This document shows, piece after piece, positions 32,629 to 40,775 of a stretch of 64,000 nt of DNA. A program made the position numbers and the translations under genes. The DNA is from Microbacterium sp. zg-Y625 (GTDB lineage: Bacteria; Actinomycetota; Actinomycetes; Actinomycetales; Microbacteriaceae). Within the stretch, counting starts at the first letter, position 1. Every line of letters begins with the position of its first letter. A model generated the notes under the pieces. It did not search any database. It worked only from the letters and a program-made list of their open reading frames with translations, and was not told where the DNA came from. The stretch is taken from positions 2,976,001 through 3,040,000 of the forward strand of contig NZ_CP126740.1 in assembly GCF_030246925.1 (NCBI RefSeq). The letters run 5' to 3'.

Positions 32629-33653
32629 GCGTCCTCCCCGTGGGCGAGGGCGACGATGCGGGTCAGCACCGTCGGGTCAGCCTCCGGCGGCACGCCGTGC
32701 CCCAGGTTGAGGATGTGTGCGCGAGCGGCCTCGCCGCGGCCGATGACATCGCGCACGTGGGCCGACAGCACCGGCCACGGTGCGGCCAGCAGCGCCGGGT
32801 CGATGTTGCCCTGCAAGGTGACGTCAGGTCCCAGAATGCGGGCGGCTTCGTCCAGCGGCATCCGCCAGTCGACGCCCACCGCGTCTGCCCGTCCGTTCAG
32901 GCGCATGTCCGGCAGCAGGTGGCCGGTGCCGACGCCGAAGTGGATGCGGGGAACGGTGACCCCTTCGAGCGCGGCGAGGGAGTGGGGGGCGACGAACTCG
33001 CGGTAGTCCGCCGCCGACAGCGACCCCGCCCACGAGTCGAACAGCTGAACGGCCGACGCGCCGGCATCGGTCTGCACGCCGAGGAACGCCCGCGAGACCT
33101 CGGCGAGCCAGCCGGCCAGGCGGTGCCAGGAATCGGGATCGGCGTGCATCAGGCCGCGGGCGCGCAGGTGCTCCTTCGACGGCCCACCCTCGACGAGGTA
33201 GGCGGCGAGGGTGAAGGGCGCCCCGGCGAAGCCGATGACCGGCACCTCGCCCAGTTCGGCCGTGACGATGCCGATCGCCTCGGCGATGGGACCGGATGCC
33301 GCGACCACGGCGGCCGGCTCGATCGCCGTCACACGCGCGACGTCGGCGGCGGTGCGCACCGGCTCGGCGAAGACGGGACCCCGGCCGGGCTGGATCTCGA
33401 CGTCGATGCCCGCCAGCAGCAGGGGCACCACGATGTCGCTGAAGAACACGGCGGCATCCACCCCGTGCCGGCGCACCGGCTGCAGAGTGATCTCGGCGGC
33501 CAGGGCGGGGTCGAGGCAGGCGTCGAGCATGCGGGTCCCCACCCGCAGATCGCGGTACTCGGGGAGGGAGCGTCCGGCTTGACGCATGAACCAGACGGGG
33601 AGGCGTTCCGGGCGGTCGCCGTGCAACGCACGCAGAAGGGGGGCGGTGGCCAT
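32625..33653 (-). CDS. hemE: Uroporphyrinogen decarboxylase
   Basis: A 342-residue Hem[49 protein letters not shown] and [17 protein letters not shown] are canonical, and [12 protein letters not shown] lies near the end. It turns uroporphyrinogen III into coproporphyrinogen III. ATG at 33653 with GAGGATGG upstream. First gene of the long minus-strand haem run; divergent from hemA, with only 59 bp between the start codons. Confidence 0.96.
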   Translation of the reverse strand: MATAPLLRALHGDRPERLPVWFMRQAGRSLPEYRDLRVGTRMLDACLDPALAAEITLQPVRRHGVDAAVFFSDIVVPLLLAGIDVEIQPGRGPVFAEPVRTAADVARVTAIEPAAVVAASGPIAEAIGIVTAELGEVPVIGFAGAPFTLAAYLVEGGPSKEHLRARGLMHADPDSWHRLAGWLAEVSRAFLGVQTDAGASAVQLFDSWAGSLSAADYREFVAPHSLAALEGVTVPRIHFGVGTGHLLPDMRLNGRADAVGVDWRMPLDEAARILGPDVTLQGNIDPALLAAPWPVLSAHVRDVIGRGEAARAHILNLGHGVPPEADPTVLTRIVALAHGEDA

Positions 33654-33712
33654 TGATCCATCCTCGCACCCGCCGTCGTGCGCCCTCTCAGCCAGAGGAC
33701 AGGTAGCCTTCA

Positions 33713-35020
33713 ATGGTGCTGCTGTGTGTCACCGCGAGTCATAAGACCGCCTCGTTCGAGTTGCTCGAACGTCTCAGCGTGCACCCCGACCGCGTCGCGC
33801 CGATCATCGCCGGGCACGACGAGTGCGTACAGGGCGCCGTCGTGGTCGCGACCTGCAACCGCTTCGAGGCGTACGTCGAGATGGACGAGCCGGTGACCGC
33901 TGCCGGCGCCGTGGGCGTCGAGGCGACACTGCTCGCCATCGAGTCCGCGATGGGGGTCTCCCCCGCCGAGCTCGAGGGGTCATACGACGTCGTCGTCGGC
34001 GACGATGTCGCCCGTCACCTCTTCGCCGTGGCATCGGGTTTGGAATCGGTCGTCGTGGGCGAGGGCGAGATCGCCGGGCAGGTGCGCCGCGCGCTCACCG
34101 AGGCGCGTGAGCAGGGCACGACGTCGACCGAGCTCGAGCGGCTCTTCCAGCGCGCGAGTGAGACGCAGCGCGGCATCAAGAACGCCACCGCGATCGGTCG
34201 CGCCGGTCGCTCGCTGGTGCGCCTCGCGCTCGAACTGGCCGACAGCCGCGTCACCGACTGGTCGACCCTGCGCGTCGTGCTCGTCGGCACCGGATCGTAC
34301 GCCGCGGCCACGGTCGCAGCCCTCCGCGACCGTGGGGCCGACGACATCCGGGTCGCATCGCCGTCCGGGCGCGAGGCGCTGTTCGCTGCCCGCCACGCCC
34401 TGCGCCCCGTGCCCTCGACGCACTTCGCCGAGGCCGTCGCAAGCGCCGACCTGGTCATCACCTGCACGAGCGCCGAGCACCCCGTGCTCTCCGCCGCGGA
34501 CTTCACCGAGGGCGCCGCCATCGCCGACGCCGCCGAGCTGCCCGCCCGACGCCTGGTCATCGACCTCGGGCTGCCGCGCAACGTCGACCACGACGTCTCC
34601 GGCGTGCCCGACACCGATCTGCTCGATCTCGAGACGATCCGCCTGCATGCCCCGCTCGAAGAGCTGCAGGCCACCGACGATGCGCGCCGGCTCGTCGCCG
34701 ACGCCGCGGCCCGGTTCGTCGTCAGCGGTGAGCGCCGAAGTGTCACGCCCGCCGTCGTGGCGCTGCGGTCGTATGTCGGTGCGGTGCTCGAGACCGAGAT
34801 CGCCCGCGCCCGCGCACGCGGTGACGACGGCACGACCGAGCAGGCGCTGCGCCACCTCGCGGGCGTGCTCATGCACACCCCCACCGTGCGCGCCCACGAA
34901 CTGGCCGAGCAGGGCCGCGCCGACGACGTGTTCGCAGCCGTGTCGGCGCTTTTCAACATCGACGTGCAGGAGCTCGCGACGCCGGTGGCGGCACCGGACG
35001 ACGTGGCATCCGCCGGCTGA
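33713..35020 (+). CDS. hemA: Glutamyl-tRNA reductase
   Basis: A 435-residue HemA, the entry enzyme of the C5 pathway. [17 protein letters not shown], the nucleophile Cys in [36 protein letters not shown], the NADPH domain [13 protein letters not shown] and [14 protein letters not shown] are present. The C-terminal dimerisation helices follow. It reduces glutamyl-tRNA to glutamate-1-semialdehyde, which HemL then uses. ATG at 33713; AGAGGACAGG upstream. Divergent from hemE, so both arms can be controlled from one short intergenic region. Confidence 0.97.
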   Translation: MVLLCVTASHKTASFELLERLSVHPDRVAPIIAGHDECVQGAVVVATCNRFEAYVEMDEPVTAAGAVGVEATLLAIESAMGVSPAELEGSYDVVVGDDVARHLFAVASGLESVVVGEGEIAGQVRRALTEAREQGTTSTELERLFQRASETQRGIKNATAIGRAGRSLVRLALELADSRVTDWSTLRVVLVGTGSYAAATVAALRDRGADDIRVASPSGREALFAARHALRPVPSTHFAEAVASADLVITCTSAEHPVLSAADFTEGAAIADAAELPARRLVIDLGLPRNVDHDVSGVPDTDLLDLETIRLHAPLEELQATDDARRLVADAAARFVVSGERRSVTPAVVALRSYVGAVLETEIARARARGDDGTTEQALRHLAGVLMHTPTVRAHELAEQGRADDVFAAVSALFNIDVQELATPVAAPDDVASAG

Positions 35021-35022
35021 CC

Positions 35023-35319
35023 GTGACCACACCCGTCGCCGCGTTCGAGGTGTACTCCGTCGCCGGGGAGGACCGCCTCTCTTCGCCGCTGCGGCGAGCC
35101 GCCCAGTGGGCGGGGACGGCGGTGGTCTCGCTGTTCGATCTCGGCGGCGGCGGCGCACCCGCGATGACGGACATCGTCTTCCGCCTGGTGCTGGACGGGT
35201 CGGAGGTCCACCGGCTGCAGCCTTCTGACATCGACGACGTGCAGGCGACGCTCGAGCTCGCGCAGCACGACCTCCGCACCCTCGACGCGGTCGACTTCGC
35301 CGACGCCTGGTTCGACTGA
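35023..35319 (+). CDS. Small conserved hypothetical protein
   Basis: A 98-residue protein. A hydrophobic, Gly-rich middle (WAGTAVVSLFDLGGGG) is followed by a compact acidic C-terminus (DIDDVQATLELAQHDLRTLDAVDFADAWFD). GTG start two bases after the hemA stop, so it is probably co-transcribed with hemA. Family not recognised. Its last eight codons plus stop lie inside the 38-bp sequence that is repeated at 37915-37952, so this gene's 3' end is the left junction of the neighbouring island. Confidence 0.55.
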   Translation: MTTPVAAFEVYSVAGEDRLSSPLRRAAQWAGTAVVSLFDLGGGGAPAMTDIVFRLVLDGSEVHRLQPSDIDDVQATLELAQHDLRTLDAVDFADAWFD

Positions 35320-35329
35320 CCGCTCGCGC
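35292..35329. repeat. 38-bp direct repeat, left copy
   Basis: Starts CGACTTCGCCGACGCCTGG and ends CGCTCGCGC; it covers the last codons and stop of the 98-residue gene and nine bases beyond. Identical over 38 bp to 37915-37952. Confidence 0.92.
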
Positions 35330-35381
35330 TCGCGCTCGGCGAACGAGTCGGGACGCCAGATGCCGGCCCGGGCCCGCTTCT

Positions 35382-35933
35382 CTACTCTTCGCCCTCGACG
35401 AAGCTGCAGTTGACTGATCCGGCGCGCTCTTCGGCGGCCAGGATCTTGCCGTGGCGGCGGATCTCGCACGAGATCACCGTGGTGGGGGTCGACGTGTGCG
35501 CTGCGATCCCGATGACCGTCGCGTTCGAGTCGAGAGTGATGGTGTCTCCCGAGTCCCACGCCGCGCTGGTGCTGTCGGCGCCTTCTCTGATGACCACGTC
35601 GACGGGTTCCGGCGAGTCGACCGTGATCGTGTAGACCGCGGACGGGGCCAGGGCTGGCGCGAGGAGCACCGCGCCGATGGCGAGGGCGGGAGCGATCATC
35701 GCCAGCGCGGACATCAGGAATGCGATGGCGCGGCCGGGGCGAGCGGCTGCGGATCCGCGCGCCCTGATCGCGAGAACGAGCGCGACCACACCGAGGACGA
35801 CGGGCACGATCAGCACGGCCATCCGCGACCAAGACAGGAGCATCCCCATCGCGAAAAGTGCGAGGGCGGCAACCGAGAGCCCCACACTCGCCACACGCAA
35901 CCGCGACACCGCGAGCGTTGCACCTTCGGGCAT
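35382..35933 (-). CDS. Membrane protein with MmpS-like extracytoplasmic domain (tentative)
   Basis: A 183-residue protein. Three membrane segments (about 14-36, 38-59 and 71-97) are followed by an exported beta-rich domain of about 80 residues ending in SCEIRRHGKILAAEERAGSVNCSF. Two cysteines there could form a disulfide. The pattern (YTITVDS ... W ... SCEI-R-x-x-G-K) vaguely recalls the MmpS-type domain of actinobacterial envelope proteins, but I am not certain. ATG at 35933 with GGGGGAAAC upstream. First gene of the island; transcribed away from the other two. Confidence 0.6.
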   Translation of the reverse strand: MPEGATLAVSRLRVASVGLSVAALALFAMGMLLSWSRMAVLIVPVVLGVVALVLAIRARGSAAARPGRAIAFLMSALAMIAPALAIGAVLLAPALAPSAVYTITVDSPEPVDVVIREGADSTSAAWDSGDTITLDSNATVIGIAAHTSTPTTVISCEIRRHGKILAAEERAGSVNCSFVEGEE

Positions 35934-35980
35934 AAGTTTCCCCCGTTCGAGACACAACGAGCATAGGCGGGTTATGTGCA

Positions 35981-36000
35981 TTTACCCCGCGGGGGTTTTG
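35981..36000 (+). terminator. Short hairpin with T-rich tail
   Basis: ACCCCGCGGGGGT followed by TTTGTTT forms a tight stem with a T tract, unlike the T-less hairpins elsewhere in this window. It lies in the divergent gap between island genes 1 and 2, so it may be a leftover of the element's own regulation, or may insulate gene 2 from read-through. Confidence 0.35.
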
Positions 36001-36097
36001 TTTAGGCACGCGATATGCAAAGTTTCCAGAAGGGCGTCTCCAGTCGTGGACAATAGCCGCAGCCGCCCGTGAGCAAGAGACGGATGAGGATACTTCT

Positions 36098-37393
36098 GTG
36101 AGCTATGACGACCTCGACAATTCCATCGGCGCGCTGAAGAAGGCGGCCATCGACGCATGGATGGCCGACGACGGCTTTTACGAAGACAAGCTCGGCACGA
36201 ACCGCTATTACAAGTGGGGTTGGGCGCCGAACGGCTACGAGATGCCGAGCTCGTCCGGTGAAGGCGGCGGCAAGATGGTGGACGGCCTGCCGTGGGCCGA
36301 TGACATCTCCTTCGACGGCATCCGCTCGCGCGTCGACAACGCGGTCGACAAGTGGCGGGACCTGCCGACCGGCACGGCCGCCGGCACGTACAAGACGTCC
36401 ACGTCGAGCGCGGCCGCCAGCCTCGGAGCGTCGGGGAGCGGCGCGTCCGTCGCCGACGACGGAGCGATTCTCACGTCGACGAACACCGTGGGCGATCTGC
36501 TCACGCAACAGCTCGTCGCGTCCTTCATCGAACCGATGCTCGACAAGTACTACACGCAGTTCAAGGGCGTCTCGCAGAGCCTCGGAGCCGCTGCCGCGAT
36601 CCTGCAGATGAACTACACGATGCAGTCGACCATGTGGCAGGACGTGCGCGCCGACGCGGCCGCCATCGTCGAGAACGCAAAACGGGCGTGCGTCGAGTAC
36701 GCGGATAGCAAGAATGCGGCCAACTTGCAGATCACGCTGGGAGTCGTGGCGACCGTCGCCGCAGCCGTGGCCACCGTGGCGACGGCGGGCGCCGCAGCGC
36801 CGCTGGTCGGCGCGATGGTCACCCTTTCGAGCGCGGCCGCGACCGCGGTCTCCGCGATCAGCGCGGATGCCTCGATCACGGGCGGAAGCTACGACGAGAT
36901 CATGTCGTCGTTCGAGAAAGCCCTGGAGGATCTCCGCTCGGCGGTCTCCGACCAGGAATCCGAGGTTCGCACGATGCTCTCCGGCGCCGTCAACGCGATC
37001 ATCGCGGACCCGAGCGGCTTCGATCTCAACCGCTACCAGATCCAGACGCAGGGTGACTTCTCCGACGAGATCGTGATGGCGCGCCAGCATACGAACACCG
37101 TGTCGAGCAACATGCAGCGTGTGATCGACGGCCTCGACGCCGCGAAGACCGCACTCGGATCCCCGCCCTACTCCGACCCGACGCCTCACTCGCAGCTCTC
37201 GAGCGGAACCCACTCGAATGCGCTCAATCTGTTCGACTACACGGCCGATGCACTCATGTCGACGTTGGAAGAGTACTCGCGCGGCAAGGATCTCTTCGAC
37301 GCCGAGGTGGATAACTACTTCAACACCGACGAAGAGAACCAGCAACTCGTGGAGGAGCTTGCTGCATCCGAAGCCCTCACGCCGAACTCCTGA
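36098..37393 (+). CDS. Large helical protein with a central hydrophobic block; putative secreted effector-like protein
   Basis: A 431-residue protein of unrecognised family. Residues about 1-205 are helical and rich in Ala/Ser/Asp/Lys, with short aromatic-rich spots near the N-terminus (KWGWAPNGYEM). A hydrophobic Ala/Val/Thr-rich block spans about 210-257 (VVATVAAAVATVATAGAAAP and on), long enough to insert in a membrane. A second helical part follows (SFEKALEDLRSAVSDQESEV ... RVIDGLDAAKTAL), then an acidic C-terminus. There is no signal peptide and no cysteine except one near 205. Two helical arms flanking a hydrophobic hairpin are seen in WXG100/LXG-type T7SS substrates and pore-forming proteins, but the WXG motif itself is absent. 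GTG start with GAGGA 7 bases upstream. The downstream 161-residue gene is 30 bp away and probably co-expressed. Confidence 0.6.
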   Translation: MSYDDLDNSIGALKKAAIDAWMADDGFYEDKLGTNRYYKWGWAPNGYEMPSSSGEGGGKMVDGLPWADDISFDGIRSRVDNAVDKWRDLPTGTAAGTYKTSTSSAAASLGASGSGASVADDGAILTSTNTVGDLLTQQLVASFIEPMLDKYYTQFKGVSQSLGAAAAILQMNYTMQSTMWQDVRADAAAIVENAKRACVEYADSKNAANLQITLGVVATVAAAVATVATAGAAAPLVGAMVTLSSAAATAVSAISADASITGGSYDEIMSSFEKALEDLRSAVSDQESEVRTMLSGAVNAIIADPSGFDLNRYQIQTQGDFSDEIVMARQHTNTVSSNMQRVIDGLDAAKTALGSPPYSDPTPHSQLSSGTHSNALNLFDYTADALMSTLEEYSRGKDLFDAEVDNYFNTDEENQQLVEELAASEALTPNS

Positions 37394-37423
37394 GCCTCAT
37401 CGGGCACCCCGGAACAGATCAGA

Positions 37424-37909
37424 ATGGATCGCATCGCAATGGAAAGCCGTGTCTTCGGACCCGTAGAACTCGTCGGCGGCCCCGGCGGCGCCGTGTTCGA
37501 AACCACGACCGAGCTCAGCGGCGCCACCGTGCCGTTCCGCCTCGAAGTGGACGACCCGTCTCGGTTCGACGAGCGGCAACTCGCGCAACTCGACGCCATC
37601 CTCCTGGGCTGGGAGCGGATCGACACGATGGCCCATGACGCGCTGGTGGCGGCTCTGGACGATCCTGATTCCGCTCCGTCGGCGCTCCTCCGGGAATGGG
37701 TAGAGGAGGCTGAGTCGCGAGAAAGCGACACCCGCCGGTTTCTGGCCGAACTCAAGCCGCAGAGCGTCACGATGCTGTGGGATGCTCCAGGCCCCCATCA
37801 GGATCGCATCGTGATGCCCTACAGCTACTCCCTCTCGGCCAACCCGGTCTTCCTGCGTTTTCGTGACCGAATAGGTGTCGAAATCGATCCGGTCCGGCGC
37901 GCGACCTGA
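37424..37909 (+). CDS. Small acidic protein downstream of the effector-like gene; possible partner or immunity protein
   Basis: A 161-residue soluble, acidic protein. It starts with a beta-rich part (VFGPVELVGGPGGAVFETTTELSG), has a helical middle (ERIDTMAHDALVAALDD; EEAESRESDTRRFLAEL) and ends with VMPYSYSLSANPVFLRFRDRIGVEIDP. That last block recalls DUF2004/DUF6985-type proteins, many of which are immunity or accessory proteins of polymorphic toxin systems; this is a weak resemblance. ATG at 37424; an ATG at 37439 is an alternative. The stop lies 5 bases before the right 38-bp repeat. Confidence 0.55.
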   Translation: MDRIAMESRVFGPVELVGGPGGAVFETTTELSGATVPFRLEVDDPSRFDERQLAQLDAILLGWERIDTMAHDALVAALDDPDSAPSALLREWVEEAESRESDTRRFLAELKPQSVTMLWDAPGPHQDRIVMPYSYSLSANPVFLRFRDRIGVEIDPVRRAT

Positions 37910-37914
37910 CGAGC

Positions 37915-37952
37915 CGACTTCGCCGACGCCTGGTTCGACTGACCGCTCGCGC
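37915..37952. repeat. 38-bp direct repeat, right copy
   Basis: Identical to 35292-35329. Here it is not part of a gene: the codons DFADAWFD and the stop are an orphan copy of the 3' end of the 98-residue gene, marking the right junction of the island. Confidence 0.92.
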
Positions 37953-37997
37953 CCGCGCCCCGCACGGGCTCACAGACCGCGGTGAGACGATGGAGGG

Positions 37998-38582
37998 ATG
38001 AGCCTGCACATCACCGACGACCCCGCAGCGGATGAGCTGCTCACGCGCGACCCGCTGGCCCTGCTCATCGGCATGCTGCTGGACCAGCAGGTGCCGATGG
38101 AGACCGCGTTCGCCGGTCCGTTGAAGATCAGCGAGCGGCTGGGGACGCTGGATGCCGAGGCCATCGCGGGCGCCGACCCGGACCAGTTCGCGGCGCTGTT
38201 CGCACAGACCCCCGCGGTGCACCGCTTTCCGGGTTCCATGGCGGCGCGCGTGCAGGCGCTGTGCAGCGCAGTCGTGAACGAGTGGGGCGGGGATGCCGCA
38301 GCGATCTGGACCCGTGATGCCCCCGACGGCGCGGCGGTGCTGAAGCGACTGAAGGCGCTGCCCGGGTACGGAGAGCAGAAGGCCAAGATCTTCCTCGCGC
38401 TCCTGGGCAAGCAGTACGGCTACACCGGCGACGGGTGGCGCGAGGCATCCGCCCCCTACGGCGAGGAGGGGTCGCACCGCAGCGTCGCCGACATCGTGTC
38501 GCCCGACTCGCTGCAGCAGGTGCGTGCGTTCAAGAAGGCCGCGAAGGCCGCCGCGCGCGAGTCGAAAGCGACCTCGGCATAA
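37998..38582 (+). CDS. HhH-GPD base-excision DNA repair protein
   Basis: A 194-residue HhH-GPD glycosylase-fold protein. DPLALLIGMLLDQQVPMETAFAGP is the N-terminal helix pair typical of the actinobacterial small branch. ALPGYGEQKAKIFLALLGKQYG holds the helix-hairpin-helix (LPGYGxxKA), but the catalytic Asp position is followed by a shortened C-terminus and no Fe-S cysteine cluster is visible. Start ATG at 37998 with GGAGGG very close upstream. It probably removes damaged bases; the substrate is unknown. Confidence 0.82.
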   Translation: MSLHITDDPAADELLTRDPLALLIGMLLDQQVPMETAFAGPLKISERLGTLDAEAIAGADPDQFAALFAQTPAVHRFPGSMAARVQALCSAVVNEWGGDAAAIWTRDAPDGAAVLKRLKALPGYGEQKAKIFLALLGKQYGYTGDGWREASAPYGEEGSHRSVADIVSPDSLQQVRAFKKAAKAAARESKATSA

Positions 38583-38656
38583 GAAAGGCAGCGCGAACTC
38601 TCAGCTTTCTCATAGGGTAGAGGCGAAGCGACCGCCGACGCCCCGGGGAGGCCTGC

Positions 38657-39124
38657 ATGACGCCATTCATCATCATCGGCAGCATCGGTCTGCTGGTGCT
38701 CGTGATCTCCCTCGTGGTCGGCGACGTCTTCGACCACTTCGAGATCGGCGAGGGCGCCCTGTCGGGCACGGCCCTCGGCATCGCCGCCGTGGTCTTCGGC
38801 GCCAGCGGCGTGTTCACGCACTCGTCCGATCTCGACGATGTGTGGGTGTACGTCATCGCGGCGGGACTCGCGGTCGTCACCTACGTCGCGGCGGTGCTGT
38901 TCATCCGCAAGCTCGCGGCGAGCTCCGACGGCGCTCCCGTCAGCACGGTCGGCCTCACCGGCATCTGTCGCTCCCCGATCACCCCGGCCGGCGGCGAGGT
39001 CTCCCTCGACGGCCCGCACGAGATCGAGCGGCGTCTCGCGTACTCCGACACCCCCATTCCCGAAGGCGTGCGCATCCGCGTCGTCGAGCACACCGGCACG
39101 CGCGTCAAGGTCGTCGCCGAATAA
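38657..39124 (+). CDS. NfeD-like membrane protein
   Basis: A 155-residue protein with three membrane segments (about 3-22, 38-55 and 66-86) and a C-terminal OB-fold (VGLTGICRSPITPAGGEVSLDG ... HTGTRVKVVAE) typical of NfeD proteins, which work with flotillins in membrane microdomains. GGGGAGG before the ATG; a -10-like TAGGGT lies about 45 bases upstream. The flotillin gene follows 36 bp later. Confidence 0.82.
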   Translation: MTPFIIIGSIGLLVLVISLVVGDVFDHFEIGEGALSGTALGIAAVVFGASGVFTHSSDLDDVWVYVIAAGLAVVTYVAAVLFIRKLAASSDGAPVSTVGLTGICRSPITPAGGEVSLDGPHEIERRLAYSDTPIPEGVRIRVVEHTGTRVKVVAE

Positions 39125-39160
39125 CCCGCGGCGGCCGCCGCGATCCACGGAAGGAATCCC

Positions 39161-40642
39161 ATGCCGGTCGACATCGTCCAGATCGCCGCCGTCCTCGCCC
39201 TCATCGTCGCGGTCCTGGGACTGCTGACCTTCATCGCGCGGCGCATCCGGCGCGTGCCTCCGAACGAGGCGCTCATCATCGTGGGCCGCGGCGCCGGCAA
39301 GCCCGAGCCGGGCGAGGCCGTCGGCCAGCGCGTCGTGATCGGCGGGCGCACGTTCGTGTGGCCGATTCTGCAGCAGGGGTTCCCGATCTCGCTGGAGCAG
39401 CGCCAGATCGGCATCACCGTCGAAGGCGTCGACAAGAACCGCATCAAGATCGCCATCAAGGCGTCCATCAACTTCAAGGTCTCGGGCACCGAAGAGGGCG
39501 TGCGCCGCGCCGGCCAGCGCTTCCTCTCGCAGCAGGAGACCCTCACCGACATCATCCGGGAGTCCCTCGAAGGCTCGCTGCGATCGATCATCGGCGACAT
39601 GACGATCGAGCAGATCATCTCCGACCGCAAGGGGCTGTCCGACCGGGTCGTCGCCGAGACGAAAGCGGACCTCGTCGAGCAGGGCCTGCAGGTGGATCTG
39701 CTCAACATCAGCGACATCTCCACGCCCGGCAGCGACTACCTCGCCAACCTGGGTCGCGCCGAGGCCGCCCGTGCCCGTCAGGTCGCCGAGGTCAGCGAAG
39801 CCGAAGCCTCACGCGCCAGCGAATTCGCCCGCATCGAGGCCGCCGAGCAGATCGCCGAGCGCCAGAAGGCACTGAGCCTGCGCCAGGCATCGATCAAGGC
39901 CGAAACAGACCGCGCCAACGCCGAGGCCGAGGCCGCAGGTACCTTCACGAAGGCAGAGCAGGATCGCCTCGTGGCGCAGCAGGAGCGTGAAGCGCTCATC
40001 GAGCAGGCACTCGTGACGCAGGAGCGCCTCGACATCGAGATCCGCAAGCCCGCCGAGGCCGAGGCGTACGCCGAGGTGCAGCGCGCCACCGCCCAGCGCG
40101 ACGCCGCCAACGCCGCGACCGAAGCCGACGCCTACAAGCGCACCAAGATCGCCGAGGCGAACAAGGTCGCCGCCGTGCAGGATGCCGAGGCGTCCGCGAC
40201 GTCGGTGCGCTTCGCCGGTGAGGCCGAGCGCGACAAGCAGGTGGCTCTGGCCGCCGGTATCCGCGCCGAGGGCGAGGCCCGCGCCGCCGCCATCCAGGCC
40301 GAGGGTGTCGCCGAGGCCACCGCGACCGACGCCAAGGCCGAGGCGCTGAAGAAGTACGGCGAGGCCGCGCTCGCGCAGGAGATCATCTCCCGCCTGCCCG
40401 AGATCGTGCGCGCCGCCGCCGAGCCGATCAGCAACATCGACCAGCTCACCGTCATCTCCACCGACGGCGCGTCGGCGGTCACCAAGACCGTCGGCACGGT
40501 GCTCGGCGAAGGCACCGAGGTCGTCAAGTCGCTGACCGGGCTCGACCTCGGGACCCTTCTGGCCGGCTTCGCCGGCGCCCGCACCGGGGCCTCGGGCAAC
40601 GGCTCGGCGCCGGCCGGCACGGGAACGACCGCGCACGGCTGA
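39161..40642 (+). CDS. floT: Flotillin-like SPFH domain protein
   Basis: A 493-residue protein. One N-terminal membrane segment (about 5-27) leads into the SPFH domain (about 35-200, with RIRRVPPNEALIIVGRGAG and GTEEGVRRAGQRFL). A long Glu/Ala-rich coiled coil follows (about 210-410, many EAEARA-like repeats), then a Gly/Ala-rich tail. Flotillins scaffold lipid microdomains. Directly downstream of its NfeD partner; a 19-bp hairpin closes the unit. Confidence 0.92.
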   Translation: MPVDIVQIAAVLALIVAVLGLLTFIARRIRRVPPNEALIIVGRGAGKPEPGEAVGQRVVIGGRTFVWPILQQGFPISLEQRQIGITVEGVDKNRIKIAIKASINFKVSGTEEGVRRAGQRFLSQQETLTDIIRESLEGSLRSIIGDMTIEQIISDRKGLSDRVVAETKADLVEQGLQVDLLNISDISTPGSDYLANLGRAEAARARQVAEVSEAEASRASEFARIEAAEQIAERQKALSLRQASIKAETDRANAEAEAAGTFTKAEQDRLVAQQEREALIEQALVTQERLDIEIRKPAEAEAYAEVQRATAQRDAANAATEADAYKRTKIAEANKVAAVQDAEASATSVRFAGEAERDKQVALAAGIRAEGEARAAAIQAEGVAEATATDAKAEALKKYGEAALAQEIISRLPEIVRAAAEPISNIDQLTVISTDGASAVTKTVGTVLGEGTEVVKSLTGLDLGTLLAGFAGARTGASGNGSAPAGTGTTAHG

Positions 40643-40661
40643 GCCCACAGCGCAGGATGCC

Positions 40662-40704
40662 GACGATGCGGTCCACACCGGATGACGGTGCGGACCGCAT
40701 CGTC
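40662..40704 (+). terminator. Strong hairpin terminator after the flotillin gene
   Basis: GACGATGCGGTCCACACCG (40662-40680) pairs with CGGTGCGGACCGCATCGTC (40686-40704), 18 of 19 bp, with a 5-base loop. No T tract. The position 20 bp after the flotillin stop supports a terminator role. Confidence 0.75.
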
Positions 40705-40775
40705 ACAGCCGGCCGACAGCCCGACCGGGCCTGGCCGACAGCACGACCGGATGACAGATGGACAAGGGAGTCTTC

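Larger units (their letters stand above)
35330..37914. mobile_element. 2.6-kb cargo island flanked by 38-bp direct repeats
   Basis: The segment between the two 38-bp repeats carries three genes unrelated to their neighbours. Its base composition is visibly less GC-rich and its codon use less biased (AAA, GAT, ATA and TTG occur freely). No integrase or transposase is inside. If one repeat copy and the segment are removed, the hemA-linked small gene would directly precede the HhH-GPD gene, a plausible ancestral order. This looks like an inserted accessory block, with the repeat as its attachment or duplication site. Confidence 0.7.

Noticed and set aside
33700..33712. Leaderless promoter for hemA (TAGCCT at 33704)
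   Set aside because: Only three bases separate the box from the ATG, against 6-7 in the other cases, and an AGAGGACAGG site is present, so a conventional start is more likely.
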